A DNA stretch of 64,000 bases. It comes from Hydrogenophaga sp. RAC07 (GTDB lineage Bacteria; Pseudomonadota; Gammaproteobacteria; Burkholderiales; Burkholderiaceae_C). The notes under the pieces were generated by a model that worked only from the letters and a program-made list of their open reading frames with translations, had not been told where the DNA came from and ran no database searches. The position numbers and the translations under genes were made by a program. Where the stretch lies: assembly GCF_001713375.1 (NCBI RefSeq), contig NZ_CP016449.1:2294001-2358000 (forward strand), given 5' to 3'. Positions 35,252-45,286 of the stretch are shown piece after piece. Numbering within the stretch: position 1 is the stretch's first letter; each line of letters starts with the position of its first letter.

Positions 35252-36897
35252 GGGCGTTCCTCCTGGGGCTTGACGACCGGCGCGGGTCGCACGCCGTCAT
35301 AAGGTCGCATGGTGGGTGCGCTTGCCCGGTCGGGCCCGAGCACCGCGCGCACATAGGCCGCCGGTTCGGCGAGCTGGGCGGCGGCTGCGTCGGTGTAACG
35401 CTTGATGGGCGAGGCCAGCACAGCCATGGCCACGGTCATCAGCATGATGGCCCACACGGCCGACAACAACTTGAGGCTGGAGCCCGAACTGCCGGCGTCG
35501 TCCTGCGCGGGTTGCACGTGCCAGAACACCACCACGCCGGCACGGGCCAGTCCCACGATGGAGAAGAAACCCACCAGCAGCACGACGGTCCAGACCCAGG
35601 CCTGGGCGGGCAGGCCCGAGCTGCTTTCCAGCACCATCAGCTTGCCCAGAAAACCGGGCAGCGGCGGCAGGCCGGCGGCCGAAGCTGCGCCGAAGATCAT
35701 CATCAAACCGAGCAGCAGCGGCTCGCGCAGTGCCACCGCGGGCTGCAGCTTGTCGCGCGCTTCACCGCGCTGCGAGGCCATGAGTTCGACCAGCAGGAAC
35801 AGGCCGGCGATCACCACCGTGCTGTGCAAGGTGTAGTAGAGCGAGGCCGACAAGGTGGCCGGCGTGAACAGGCCCACACCCGCGAGGATGGTGCCCACCG
35901 AGGACACGGTGAGGTAGGCCACCATGCGCGCCATGGTGTGCGCGGCCAGCGCGCCCAGCACCCCCAGCACACTGGTGGTGAGTGCCAGCGGCAGCAGCCA
36001 GCCTTGCGCGGCCAGCGCGGCTTCGCCCGCCTCCACGCCGAACACGCCCCAGTGCACGCGGATGATGCTGTACACGCCGACCTTGGTCATGATCGCGAAC
36101 AGCGCGGCCACCGGCGCGCTGGCCGCGGCGTAGGTGGCGGGCAGCCAGAAGTACAGCGGCACGATGGCCGCCTTCAGGCCGAAGACCACCAGCAGGATCA
36201 GCGCCGCAGCGCGCGCGATCAACGCCGCATCGCCGGTGAGTTGCGCCACGCGCAACCCCACGTCGGCCATGTTGAGCGTGCCGGTCACGGCGTACACCAT
36301 GCCCAGGCCGATCAGGAACAGGCCCGAGGCCGAGAGGTTGAGCACCACGTAGTGCACGCCCATGCGGAACCGTTCCTTGCCCTGCCCATGCACCAGCAGC
36401 ACATAGGATGCGATGAGCAGCACCTCGAAGAACACGAAGAGGTTGAACAGGTCGCCCGTGAGGAAGGCGCCGCACAGGCCCATGAGCTGGAACTGGAACA
36501 GCGCGTGGAAATGCCGGCCACGGGCATCCCAGCCGCCGGTGGCGTACCACATGGCGGGCACGGCGACGGCATAGGTGAGCAGCACCATCAGCGCCGACAG
36601 GCGGTCCACCACCAGCACGATGCCGAACGGCGCAGGCCACTCGCCGAGCTGGTAGACCAGCAGTTCACCTCGAGAGGCGTGCCACACCAGGCCGGCGGCC
36701 ATGAACGCGCCCAGCAGCATCGAAGCCATGGACAGTCGCCGCCGCCAGCGCAGGCGCGCGTCATCGTGGCCGCCCCCTTGCGCCGACACGCCCGAGGGGT
36801 CGCCGATCAGCAGCAACAGCACCGCGGTGAACGAGGGCAACAGCACCGACAGCACGGGCGCGTGCTGCAGCCAGAAAGCAGTGATCACATCCCACAT
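35248..36897 (-). CDS. mrpD: Na+/H+ antiporter subunit MrpD
   Basis: This 549-residue, 14-helix protein belongs to the NuoL/M/N-like proton-conducting family. Visible are the conserved Glu in FFEVLLIASYVLLVHG, the lysine helix with FGLKAAIVPLYFWLPATYAAASAPVAALFAIMTKVGVYSIIR, and the later KLMV helix. With MrpA it forms the ion-moving part of the complex. The start base is shared with the mrpC stop (1-bp overlap), and mrpE overlaps by 4 bp. Confidence 0.95.
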   Translation of the reverse strand: MWDVITAFWLQHAPVLSVLLPSFTAVLLLLIGDPSGVSAQGGGHDDARLRWRRRLSMASMLLGAFMAAGLVWHASRGELLVYQLGEWPAPFGIVLVVDRLSALMVLLTYAVAVPAMWYATGGWDARGRHFHALFQFQLMGLCGAFLTGDLFNLFVFFEVLLIASYVLLVHGQGKERFRMGVHYVVLNLSASGLFLIGLGMVYAVTGTLNMADVGLRVAQLTGDAALIARAAALILLVVFGLKAAIVPLYFWLPATYAAASAPVAALFAIMTKVGVYSIIRVHWGVFGVEAGEAALAAQGWLLPLALTTSVLGVLGALAAHTMARMVAYLTVSSVGTILAGVGLFTPATLSASLYYTLHSTVVIAGLFLLVELMASQRGEARDKLQPAVALREPLLLGLMMIFGAASAAGLPPLPGFLGKLMVLESSSGLPAQAWVWTVVLLVGFFSIVGLARAGVVVFWHVQPAQDDAGSSGSSLKLLSAVWAIMLMTVAMAVLASPIKRYTDAAAAQLAEPAAYVRAVLGPDRASAPTMRPYDGVRPAPVVKPQEERP

Positions 36898-37238
36898 CAG
36901 CCGCGCCCTCCGGGCTCACGGCCATCCACATGGTCGGTGCCGCTCTCGTGGCGGCTGCGCAGGGCGAGTTCGATCACGAAGCCGGTGGTGGCAAAACCGA
37001 TCACGATCGCGGTGAGCACCAGCGCCTGCGGCAGCGGGTCGGCCACCGGTCCTTCGCCCACCAGAATGGGCTGGGCGTTGGTCCACAGCCGGCCCATCGC
37101 AAACAGGAACACGTTGACCGCGTAACCGAACAGCGACAAACCCAGCACCACCGAAAAGGTGCGCCCGCGCAGCATCAGGTAGGCCGCGCAGGCGGTCACA
37201 AAACCGATGCCGCTGGCCAAGAGAAATTCCATGCTCAT
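36897..37238 (-). CDS. mrpC: Na+/H+ antiporter subunit MrpC
   Basis: This 113-residue, three-helix subunit is homologous to NuoK; the segment GIGFVTACAAYLMLRGRTFSVVLGLSLFGYAVNVFLFAMG is typical. It overlaps mrpA by 4 bp and mrpD by 1 bp, so translation of the operon is probably coupled all along. Confidence 0.94.
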   Translation of the reverse strand: MSMEFLLASGIGFVTACAAYLMLRGRTFSVVLGLSLFGYAVNVFLFAMGRLWTNAQPILVGEGPVADPLPQALVLTAIVIGFATTGFVIELALRSRHESGTDHVDGREPGGRG

Positions 37239-40066
37239 GCGGCACTCCCGGAAGGTTGAACAGGCGCGGACACTTCGCGCGACACGGTACCCAGCACCGA
37301 GATGGTCAGCAGCGTGGCACCCACGACCGTGAGGTAGACACCCAGGTCGAACAACGCGGCCGATGCAAAGGGCAGCTCACCCAGCAAGGGCACATGGGGG
37401 TGACCGTGCGCGCTGGTGAGGAAGGGCCGGCCGAACAGGAAGGCCCCCACACCGGTGAGCCCGGCGATGCCCAGGCCCGAACCAATCCAGACCACGAAGC
37501 GGCGGCCACCACCGGCCTGCAGCAGTGCCTCGGCCCGGGTCTGCCCCAGCGCCATGAACTGCAGCACCAGCGCCACCGCGGTGATCAGGCCGGCAATGAA
37601 TCCGCCACCGGGCAGGTTGTGGCCGCGCATGAAGATGTAGAGGGTGAAGACGAGTGCCAGCGGCAGCACCACCGACGCCGCCACGCGCAGCAGCAGTGGC
37701 TGCGCCGCAAAGGTCCAGTTGCGGCCTTCCGGGTCCACCGTGGGGCGGCGCGTGCGCATGCCTTCCATGAGCGCGAGCACACCCAGGGCGGCGATGCCCA
37801 GCACCGTGATCTCGCCAAAGGTGTCGTAGCCTCGGAAGTCCACCAGGATCACGTTGACGACGTTGGTGCCGCCACCGACCGGGATCGATTTTTCGAGGAA
37901 GTACCAGGAGATGGACTCGAAGTCGCGCGTGAGCACCAGCCAGGACAGACCGGCCATGGCCGCACCGGCGATCAGCGCCAGCGCCACATGGCCCAGACGG
38001 TGGACCGACTTCGTCTCTTTCGGTGAACGCTGCGGCAGCAAGGCCAGGCCCATGAGCAGCAGCACGGTGGAGACCACTTCGACCGAGAGCTGGGTCAAGG
38101 CAAGATCGGGCGCGGACAGGCTCACAAAGGTGAGCGCCGTGACCAGCCCCACCACCCCCACCAGCACCACGGTCTGGAAGCGCTCACGGTGCGTGAGCGC
38201 AATCGCCACGCAGGTGGCCAGCAGCAGCAACCAGACCGCGATGGCCAGCGGCGGCGCCGACATCAGCTCGCGCTCGCCCGTGCCGATGTTGCTGCCGGCC
38301 AGGGGGATGGCGGCCAGCACGAGCGCGGCCCCCAGCAGCCAGGCCACATAACGCTGCAGCGAACCGTTTTCCAGCCGGACCGAGATACGTCCCGACAACG
38401 CGAACAGGCCGTCGATCAAGCCGTCGAACATCTGGCGCCCGGTGGCCGGACCGAACCAGTCTTCGGAGCTGATGCGGTGCAGCCACTTGCCGCGCGCCAG
38501 CCAGAAATAAAGGCCCGCGCCCGCACCCAGTGCGATCACGCTCATGAGCAGCGGCAGGTTGAAGCCGTGCCAGATCGAGAGCTTGTAGGCGGGCAACGGC
38601 TGCCCCGTCAAAGCGGTGGCTGCCACGTCGACCAGCGGGCCGAAGGTGAGCGCAGGCAAGAGGCCGACCACGATGCACATCGTCACCAGCAGCAGGGAGG
38701 GCAGCTTCATGCCCAGCGGCGGTTCGTGCGGATGCTGGTTGGGCACGTCACCGATCGGACCATTGAAATACGTGTCGTGGATGAAGCGCACCGAATACGC
38801 CACGCTGAAGACGCTGCCCAGCGTGACCGCCACCGGCACCAGCCAGGCCCACACACCGGCCCTGCCCACCACCGCCTCGGTGAGGAACATTTCCTTCGAC
38901 AGGAAGCCGTTGGTCAGCGGCACACCCGCCATGGACGCGGCCGCCACCATGGACAGCGTGGCCACCCAGGGCATGAGCTTGTAGAGGCCGCCGAGCTGGC
39001 GCATGTCGCGCGAATGGGTTTCGTGGTCGACGATGCCCGCGATCATGAAAAGCGAGGCCTTGAAGGTCGCGTGGTTGAGCACGTGGAACACGGCTGCAAC
39101 AGCCGCCAGCGGCGAGCCCAGACCGACCAGAAACGTGATCAGGCCGAGGTGGCTGACGGTGGAGTACGCCAGCAGGCCCTTGAGATCATGTTTGAAGATG
39201 GCGATGAAGGCCGCGAAGATCATCGTCACCAGACCGGTGGTGGTGACGATCACCTCGAACCAGCCCGACCCCGCGAGGATGGGGTAGAGCCGCATGAGCA
39301 GAAACACCCCGGCCTTGACCATGGTGGCCGAGTGCAGGTAGGCCGAGACCGGCGTGGGCGCGGCCATGGCGTCGGGCAACCAGAAGTGGAACGGGAACTG
39401 CGCGCTCTTGGTGAAGCAGCCCAGCAGGATCAGCAGCAACGCGAGCACGAACATCGGATGCGCCTGGATTTGTGCCACCTGCCCCAGCATGGCACTGATC
39501 TCGTAGGTGCCGGCGATCTGTCCCAGCAGCACGAAGCCACCCAGCATGGCCAGGCCTCCACCACCGGTGACGGCCAGCGCCTGTCGCGCTCCGGCCCGGG
39601 CATCGGCGCGGTGGCTCCAGAAACCCACCAGCAAGAAAGACGACAGGCTGGTGAGCTCCCAGAACACCACCAGCAGCAGCAGGTTGTCGGACAGCACCAC
39701 GCCGAGCATGGCGGCCATGAACAGCATCATCTCGCTGTAGAACTTGGCCACCGAGTCCTTGGGGCTCAGGTAGAAGTGCGCGTAGATGACGATGAGCAGG
39801 CCGATGAAGAGGATCAGCCCGGCGAACATCATCGACAGGCCGTCCAGCTTGAACACCAGGTTCAATCCGATCTCGGGCACCCACTGCCAGCTGTTCATGA
39901 CAACACCGCCGGCCATGACGGTCGGGGCGTGCGAGACGAGGAGCAGCAGACTGGCCAGTGTGACCAGACCAGCCGCGAGGGCCGTGAGCAAACGGGACTT
40001 GGAGCCGAGCCACAAGGTGGCCAGGGTACCCAACAGGAGTGGCAGCAGGACAATGATCAACAGCAC
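37235..40066 (-). CDS. mrpA: Na+/H+ antiporter subunit MrpA fused to MrpB
   Basis: This 943-residue protein is the first and largest subunit. Residues 1 to about 770 are MrpA: a NuoL-like part with VVFWELTSLSSFLLVGFWSH, SAQFPFHFWLPDAMAAPTPVSAYLHSATMVKAGVFLL and HVLNHATFKASLFM, followed by the extra MrpA helices. Residues about 795-940 are MrpB-like (LPLALVFTLYIFMRGHNLPGGGFIAGL and FDLGVYLTVVGATLLTISVLGTVSRE). Such fusion defines the six-gene (group 2) Mrp operons, and no separate mrpB exists here. The start is GTG at 40066, the first codon of a normal MrpA N-terminus. The complex exchanges cytoplasmic Na+ for H+ and supports alkali and salt tolerance. Confidence 0.95.
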   Translation of the reverse strand: MLLIIVLLPLLLGTLATLWLGSKSRLLTALAAGLVTLASLLLLVSHAPTVMAGGVVMNSWQWVPEIGLNLVFKLDGLSMMFAGLILFIGLLIVIYAHFYLSPKDSVAKFYSEMMLFMAAMLGVVLSDNLLLLVVFWELTSLSSFLLVGFWSHRADARAGARQALAVTGGGGLAMLGGFVLLGQIAGTYEISAMLGQVAQIQAHPMFVLALLLILLGCFTKSAQFPFHFWLPDAMAAPTPVSAYLHSATMVKAGVFLLMRLYPILAGSGWFEVIVTTTGLVTMIFAAFIAIFKHDLKGLLAYSTVSHLGLITFLVGLGSPLAAVAAVFHVLNHATFKASLFMIAGIVDHETHSRDMRQLGGLYKLMPWVATLSMVAAASMAGVPLTNGFLSKEMFLTEAVVGRAGVWAWLVPVAVTLGSVFSVAYSVRFIHDTYFNGPIGDVPNQHPHEPPLGMKLPSLLLVTMCIVVGLLPALTFGPLVDVAATALTGQPLPAYKLSIWHGFNLPLLMSVIALGAGAGLYFWLARGKWLHRISSEDWFGPATGRQMFDGLIDGLFALSGRISVRLENGSLQRYVAWLLGAALVLAAIPLAGSNIGTGERELMSAPPLAIAVWLLLLATCVAIALTHRERFQTVVLVGVVGLVTALTFVSLSAPDLALTQLSVEVVSTVLLLMGLALLPQRSPKETKSVHRLGHVALALIAGAAMAGLSWLVLTRDFESISWYFLEKSIPVGGGTNVVNVILVDFRGYDTFGEITVLGIAALGVLALMEGMRTRRPTVDPEGRNWTFAAQPLLLRVAASVVLPLALVFTLYIFMRGHNLPGGGFIAGLITAVALVLQFMALGQTRAEALLQAGGGRRFVVWIGSGLGIAGLTGVGAFLFGRPFLTSAHGHPHVPLLGELPFASAALFDLGVYLTVVGATLLTISVLGTVSREVSAPVQPSGSAA

Positions 40067-40161
40067 GGCACGTCTTTCAGGTTAACCGTCGATTCTAAAA
40101 GGCGGTTTTTGCAGGACCCTGACGCGGTCGCCGCATGTCCCCACGCCGACGCGGCGCAGGC

Positions 40162-41343
40162 TCAGGGATCGACGCGCTGCGGCGCGGGTGGACTGAACGA
40201 ACGCAAAGTCCAGGCCAACGGAGAACCCGCCCCCACCACCGCACCCACGATCCAGAACACCGCCCCCACACCCACCAGCACACCGGCGGAGCCGAACAGC
40301 AAGGGCATCACCACGCTCGATCCGTTGATGGCCATCGCGCGTAGGCCCAGCGCTTCGCCGTGGCGGTGGTGCGGTGTCATCTGGTGCAGCGTGCTCATGA
40401 TCATGGGTTGCACCGACCCCAGCGCCAGGCCCAGGAGGATGGACAGCGACGCCATGGCCCACGCGGCCTGGACCAGCGGGTACACGGCGAACAGCAGCGC
40501 CGTGGCGCACATGGCCGAGCCGATCACCACCGACTCGCGCAAATGCGCGGCCAGCCAGGGCATGAGCAGGCGGATGGCGGTGGCCGCCAGCGCGAACGCA
40601 CCCAGGATGGAGCCGATCACCGTGGCGCTCAAGCCGCGCTCGTGTCCCAGCACCGGCACCAGAAAGGTGTGCACGTCCCAGCACGACGACAGCATCCAGT
40701 TGATCAGCATCAGCTTGCGAAAGCCCTTGTCTTTCAGCAGGTTCCAAGAGGAGCCGCTGGACTGCCGCAACCCGGGCGCCACCGGCTCGTGTTCCACCGT
40801 GTGACGTATCCAGACCCAGGCCAGGGAGGGCAGCAGTGCGAGCAACAGGAAAGCCGCGCGAAAGCCGAAGCTGTCGATCATCACGCCGGCGGCAAACGGT
40901 CCGAGGAAATTGGAGATCGAAGGCCCGATCGCCATCCAGCTGAACACCTGCTTGAGCTCGGTCGGGCCGTTGGCGAGCCGACCCACATGGCGCTGCAGCG
41001 CGATCATGGCCAGCCCCGTGGCGGCGCCGCAGGCGAGCGCGGTGAGGCACAACACACCGAACACCGGAAAGGCCACCGACACGGCGGCACCCGCAGACGC
41101 CACGCCCACCGCCATCGCCACCGGCTTCTTCAGACCACGCCGATCGGCATAGCGCCCGGCGGGCAAGGCCATGAACACCGGCGCCAGCGCGAACAGCGCC
41201 AGCAGCATGCCCACGGCGGCCGGGCTGTAGCCCTCGCGCAGGGCCATGAGTGGCGCTGCCATGCGAAAGCCGGTCATGCAGGCGTGCAGACAGATCTGCG
41301 CAGCGATCAGCCGCGCCAGGTCGGACCGCAGGGTCGGGTTCAA
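40162..41343 (-). CDS. MFS transporter
   Basis: This 393-residue protein has twelve hydrophobic segments and the major facilitator loop 2-3 motif as AGRYADRRGLKKPVAMAVG. It resembles drug or metabolite exporters of the MFS_1 group. TTG at 41343 overlaps the rmuC stop (TTGA) and places helix 1 properly; the next ATG in frame at 41277 would cut into helix 1. Co-transcription with rmuC is likely. No linked gene indicates the substrate. Confidence 0.86.
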   Translation of the reverse strand: MNPTLRSDLARLIAAQICLHACMTGFRMAAPLMALREGYSPAAVGMLLALFALAPVFMALPAGRYADRRGLKKPVAMAVGVASAGAAVSVAFPVFGVLCLTALACGAATGLAMIALQRHVGRLANGPTELKQVFSWMAIGPSISNFLGPFAAGVMIDSFGFRAAFLLLALLPSLAWVWIRHTVEHEPVAPGLRQSSGSSWNLLKDKGFRKLMLINWMLSSCWDVHTFLVPVLGHERGLSATVIGSILGAFALAATAIRLLMPWLAAHLRESVVIGSAMCATALLFAVYPLVQAAWAMASLSILLGLALGSVQPMIMSTLHQMTPHHRHGEALGLRAMAINGSSVVMPLLFGSAGVLVGVGAVFWIVGAVVGAGSPLAWTLRSFSPPAPQRVDP

Positions 41344-42716
41344 GCGTCCCCGGTGTCGTTGGGGTCCAGCGGAAGCAAGGCGCTGGCTTGCTCCTGCGGC
41401 AGCGCCTCCACCGCCTTGAGCGCGCGGCCCATGGCGCGGCTGCGCGTCTCGGCGCTGTCGATGGTGTTGAGCACCGTCTGCGTCTGGCTCTTCACGCGGG
41501 CCAGCACATCGCCGAACTTGCCGAACTCGGTCTTGACCGCACCCAGCACCTGCCAGACCTCGCTGGAGCGTTTCTCCAGCGCCAGCGTGCGAAAGCCCAT
41601 CTGCAGCGAATTGAGCATGGCCATGAGCGTGGTCGGCCCGGCCAGCGTGACGCGGTACTCGCGCTGCAGGACCTCCATGAGGCCCGGCCGGCGCAGCACC
41701 TCGGCGTACAGGCCTTCGGTGGGCAGGAACAGGATGGCGAAGTCGGTGGTGTGCGGCGGCTCCAGGTACTTGTCGGCCATGGACTTGGCCTCCAGCTTGA
41801 TGCGCTGCTCCAGCCCGCGCGCGGCCATCTCGGCGCCTTCGGCATCGGCGCGCTGTTGTGCGTCGAGCAGGCGTTCGTAGTCTTCGTTCGGAAACTTCGC
41901 GTCGATGGGAAGCCAGCACGGTGCCCCATCGTCGCTGCGGCCGGGCATCTTGATGGCGAAGTCCACCGTGAAACGGCTGCCTGGCTTGGTCATGACCTGC
42001 GTGGCGTACTGGTCGGGCGCAAACACCTGTTCGAGCAGGGCCGCGAGCTGCGCTTCGCCGAACATGCCGCGCGTCTTCACGTTGGACAGCAGGTGCTTCA
42101 GATCGCCAACGCCCTGCGCCAGCGTCTGCATTTCACCCAGACCCTTGTGCACCTGCTCCAGCCGGTCGGCCACCTGCTTGAAACTCTCGCCCAGGCGCGC
42201 CTGCAGCGTGGTCTGCAGTTTTTCGTCCACTGTGGCGCGCATCTCGTCGAGCTTGGCCGCGTTGCTTTGTTGCAGCTGCTGCAACTGGGCGTCCAGCGTG
42301 GTGCGGATCTCCGACAAGCGCCTGGCGTTGCCTTCGCCCATGTCCTGCAGCGTGCGCGTGAGCGTGTCGCCCAGCGTGCCGCGCAACAGCACGAGCTGCT
42401 GCGCAAAGCCGTCGAGCTGGGCGTTTTGCGTGCGTGTGGTCTCGGCCGACTGGCCCATCAGCGTTTCCTGGAAGGTGGCCAGCGTCTGCTGGATCTCCTG
42501 CCGGCCACCGCGTGAGGTCTCGCTGATTTCGCGGCGCAACTCCCCCTCGATCCGCTCCACACGCTGCCCCTGTTGCTGCAGTTGGGCCAGCAACAGCTGC
42601 CGGTGCGCCAGTGCGTCGGTGTCCACCGGCGCCTGGCGCAGCAACAGCCACGCGACCAGCGCGATGTTGAGCACCAGCAGGACCAGCAGGCCCCAGAGCA
42701 GCGTGTCGCTGGTCAT
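41340..42716 (-). CDS. rmuC: DNA recombination protein RmuC
   Basis: This 458-residue protein has one N-terminal membrane helix (LLWGLLVLLVLNIALVAWLLL), a long coiled coil (residues about 35-200, rich in Gln, Leu and Glu) and the RmuC nuclease-like domain with GMFGEAQLAALLEQVFAPDQY, LPIDAKFPNEDYERLLDAQ and FLPTEGLYAEVLR. RmuC is thought to limit inversions at short repeats, acting as a predicted endonuclease. It is followed by the MFS gene and preceded 7 bp upstream by the dehydrogenase gene. Confidence 0.95.
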   Translation of the reverse strand: MTSDTLLWGLLVLLVLNIALVAWLLLRQAPVDTDALAHRQLLLAQLQQQGQRVERIEGELRREISETSRGGRQEIQQTLATFQETLMGQSAETTRTQNAQLDGFAQQLVLLRGTLGDTLTRTLQDMGEGNARRLSEIRTTLDAQLQQLQQSNAAKLDEMRATVDEKLQTTLQARLGESFKQVADRLEQVHKGLGEMQTLAQGVGDLKHLLSNVKTRGMFGEAQLAALLEQVFAPDQYATQVMTKPGSRFTVDFAIKMPGRSDDGAPCWLPIDAKFPNEDYERLLDAQQRADAEGAEMAARGLEQRIKLEAKSMADKYLEPPHTTDFAILFLPTEGLYAEVLRRPGLMEVLQREYRVTLAGPTTLMAMLNSLQMGFRTLALEKRSSEVWQVLGAVKTEFGKFGDVLARVKSQTQTVLNTIDSAETRSRAMGRALKAVEALPQEQASALLPLDPNDTGDA

Positions 42717-42723
42717 CGGCGCG

Positions 42724-43722
42724 TCAGGCCTTGGCGACGGCTGCGGCGTTGAGCGGCGTCACCGCGTGGCCGGTGGTCAGGAACGCAATCACGTTGTCGG
42801 CCGCGAGCATGGCCATCGCCATGCGCGTGCCCATGGTGGCGCTGGCGATGTGCGGAGTCAGCACCACGTTGGGCACGGTCAGCAGGTCGGGATGCACCTT
42901 GGGCTCACCCTCGAACACGTCCAGACCGGCGGCTGCGATCACACGGTTGCGCAAGGCCAGCGCCAGCGCGGCGTCGTCCACGATGCCACCGCGCGCGATG
43001 TTGACCAGTGTGGCCGTGGGCTTCATCTGAGCGATCTCGGCAGCGCCGATGGTGTGGTGGGCTTCCGGGCTGTAAGGCAGCACCAGCATCACGTGGTCGG
43101 CGGTCTTGAGCAGGGTGGCCTTGTCCACGTAGCTCGCCTTGCATTCGGCTTCCAGCTCGGGGGCCAGCTTTGAACGGTTGTGGTAGATCACTTTCATGCC
43201 GAAGCCGTGCGCGCCGCGGCGGGCAATCGCCTGGCCGATGCGGCCCATGCCCAGGATGCCCAGCGTGCTGCCGTGCACCTCGGCGCCGGCAAACATGTCC
43301 AGGCTCCACTTGTTCCACTGGCCCGCGCGCAGGAAATGTTCGCTCTCGGTGACGCGACGGGCTGTGGCCATGAGCAGGGCAAAGCCGAAGTCGGCGGTGG
43401 TTTCGGTCAACACGTCGGGCGTGTTGGTCGCCAGCACACCGGCGGCGTTGATCGCCGCCATGTCGAAATTGTTGAAGCCCACCGCGATGTTGGCCACGAT
43501 GCGCAGCTGCGGGTTGGCCGCCAGCAAGGCCGCATCCACGCGCTCGCTGCCGGTGGTGAGCACGCCCACCTTGCCCTGCAGTCGCTGGGCCAGTTGATCG
43601 GGGGAAAGCACGCTGTCGGTGTCGTTCATCTCGACATCGAAGTGCTCGCTCAATCGCGCAATGACTTCCGGAAACACCTTGCGGGAAACGAAGACGGCCG
43701 GTCGGCCCGTGTTGTTGGCCAT
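42724..43722 (-). CDS. D-2-hydroxyacid dehydrogenase (glycerate/glyoxylate reductase type)
   Basis: This 332-residue NAD(P)-dependent enzyme has the Rossmann motif LGILGMGRIGQAIARR, the catalytic Arg in VNIARGGIVDD, the Glu in LDVFEGEP and the His in LTPHIASAT. The pattern VGFNNFDMAAINAAGVLATNTPDVLTETTADFGFALLMATARRV is shared by hydroxypyruvate/glyoxylate reductases (GhrB/GyaR). It probably interconverts D-glycerate with hydroxypyruvate or glycolate with glyoxylate. It is the fourth gene of a minus-strand run, 5 bp after the FKBP gene. Confidence 0.92.
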   Translation of the reverse strand: MANNTGRPAVFVSRKVFPEVIARLSEHFDVEMNDTDSVLSPDQLAQRLQGKVGVLTTGSERVDAALLAANPQLRIVANIAVGFNNFDMAAINAAGVLATNTPDVLTETTADFGFALLMATARRVTESEHFLRAGQWNKWSLDMFAGAEVHGSTLGILGMGRIGQAIARRGAHGFGMKVIYHNRSKLAPELEAECKASYVDKATLLKTADHVMLVLPYSPEAHHTIGAAEIAQMKPTATLVNIARGGIVDDAALALALRNRVIAAAGLDVFEGEPKVHPDLLTVPNVVLTPHIASATMGTRMAMAMLAADNVIAFLTTGHAVTPLNAAAVAKA

Positions 43723-43727
43723 GGCGA

Positions 43728-44075
43728 TCACACCGCGAGCAGGTCGACTTCGAACAGCAGCGTGGCGTTGGGCGGAATCACGCCACCCGCGCCGCGCGCA
43801 CCGTAGCCCAGCGCGGCCGGAATCACCAGGCGGCGCGTGCCACCCACGGCCATGCCCTGCACGCCTTCGTCCCAGCCTTTGATGACGTGGCCGGCACCCA
43901 GCGGAAATTCGAACGGTTGACCGCGGTCCTTGCTCGAGTCGAACTTGGAACCCTGCACGCCGTCGTTGAACAGCCAGCCGGTGTAGTGCACCTGCACCGG
44001 GCGCCCGGCCTGGGCGACCTCGCCGTTGCCGACCACGGTGTCTTCGTATTGCAGGCCGCTGGGGGTGGTGATCAT
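43728..44075 (-). CDS. FKBP-type peptidyl-prolyl isomerase
   Basis: This 115-residue single-domain FKBP has the binding-pocket residues in VQVHYTGWLFNDGVQGSKFDSS, PFEFPLGAGHVIKGWDEGVQGMAVGG and LGYGARGAGGVIPPNATLLFEVDLL. There is no signal peptide, so it is cytosolic. The ATG follows AGGAGACACC. It lies 42 bp after the nitroreductase gene in the same direction and 5 bp before the dehydrogenase gene. Confidence 0.95.
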   Translation of the reverse strand: MITTPSGLQYEDTVVGNGEVAQAGRPVQVHYTGWLFNDGVQGSKFDSSKDRGQPFEFPLGAGHVIKGWDEGVQGMAVGGTRRLVIPAALGYGARGAGGVIPPNATLLFEVDLLAV

Positions 44076-44117
44076 GGTGTCTCCTGTGATTGAAATGAAA
44101 AAGGAAAAGAGGCGCGA

Positions 44118-44840
44118 TTATTCCAGCCAGGTCGTGAACGACTCGACGGGCTCGCGCGGTGTGTGAAAACCATTGACCTTGTCGGCCGGATCGGCGTAGC
44201 CCAGGGCCATGCCGCAGACCAGCATTTCGCTCTCGCCAGCACCCACGTGCGGCAGGATGATCCTGGCGAAGCCGTTCCACGCAGCCTGCGGGCAGGTGTG
44301 CAGTCCATGACCGCGCGCGGCGACCATGATGTTCTGCAGGAACATCCCGTAGTCCACCAGCGAGCCGCGGCCCATCACGCGGTCCAGCGTGAACATCAGG
44401 CCCACCGGTGCGTCGAAAAAGCGGAAGTTGCGCTGGTGCTGCGCGTGCATCTTGTCCTTGTCGCCCTTGGTGATGCCGAGCAGGCCGTACAGGCTCCAGC
44501 CGTTCTCGCGCCGGCGGTCGATGTAGGGGCTGACCCATTTTTCGGGGTAGTAGTCGTATTCCTCGCGGTACTCGGCGGCCAGCGCCGGGTCGGCGCGCAA
44601 GGCGTCGTGCGCGGCACAGACCTTGTCCACCAGCGTGTTGCGGCTCTGACCCTGCAGCACATACACCTTCCAGGGCTGCGTGTTGGTGCCCGAGGGCGCG
44701 CGGCTGGCCACCTGCAGCAGGTGCTCCAGCGTGGCGCGCGGCACCGGTTTTGGCAGGAAGGCGCGCGCCGACATGCGGCTGGTGATCGCGGCGTCGACGC
44801 TGACGGCGTCGATCACGGGCGCGGTGGGGTTGTGGCTCAT
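44118..44840 (-). CDS. Nitroreductase-family FMN oxidoreductase
   Basis: This 240-residue protein belongs to the FMN-dependent nitroreductase family. The FMN-binding N-terminal pattern [41 protein letters not shown] is clear, and the C-terminal half has GVGAGE-like [21 protein letters not shown] before the terminal helix. It probably reduces nitroaromatics or quinones with NAD(P)H. It overlaps the thioesterase gene by 4 bp. Confidence 0.92.
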   Translation of the reverse strand: MSHNPTAPVIDAVSVDAAITSRMSARAFLPKPVPRATLEHLLQVASRAPSGTNTQPWKVYVLQGQSRNTLVDKVCAAHDALRADPALAAEYREEYDYYPEKWVSPYIDRRRENGWSLYGLLGITKGDKDKMHAQHQRNFRFFDAPVGLMFTLDRVMGRGSLVDYGMFLQNIMVAARGHGLHTCPQAAWNGFARIILPHVGAGESEMLVCGMALGYADPADKVNGFHTPREPVESFTTWLE

Positions 44841-45286
44841 AGCAGGGTCTCCAGGGTTTTCTTCAAGGGCTCGGGCAAGGGCACGGGCCGGCGCGTGTGG
44901 CGATCGACGTACACATGGACAAAGTGGCCGCAGGCCGCGGCCAGGTCACCGCCGTCGGCGAAAAGACCCACTTCGTAGCGCACGCTGGACGTGCCCAGGT
45001 GCGCCACGCGAAGCCCCGCCCACACGGTTTGCGGAAAGGCCAGGGGTGCGAAGTAGTTGCATTGGGTCTCGATCACGAGGCCGATCACCGGTCCGCGGTG
45101 AATGTCGAGTGCACCCTGCTCGATCAGGTGGGCATTCACAGCCGTGTCGAACCAACTGTAGTACACCACGTTGTTCACGTGACCATAGACATCGTTGTCG
45201 GCCCAGCGGGTGGTGATGGAACGCAGCACACGGTAGGCGCTGCGCGGCAAGGGTTGCGGGCGCGTGGCCGGTGCTGGGTTGCTCAT
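44837..45286 (-). CDS. 4-hydroxybenzoyl-CoA thioesterase-family (YbgC/FadM-like) acyl-CoA thioesterase
   Basis: This 149-residue hot-dog fold protein has the family signature [27 protein letters not shown], where the Asp is catalytic. It should hydrolyse an acyl-CoA; the substrate is not defined. ATG 45286 lies inside the stop of the deacetylase gene (4-bp overlap), so the 525-bp open frame is not used in full. The nitroreductase gene overlaps its end by 4 bp. Confidence 0.92.
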   Translation of the reverse strand: MSNPAPATRPQPLPRSAYRVLRSITTRWADNDVYGHVNNVVYYSWFDTAVNAHLIEQGALDIHRGPVIGLVIETQCNYFAPLAFPQTVWAGLRVAHLGTSSVRYEVGLFADGGDLAAACGHFVHVYVDRHTRRPVPLPEPLKKTLETLL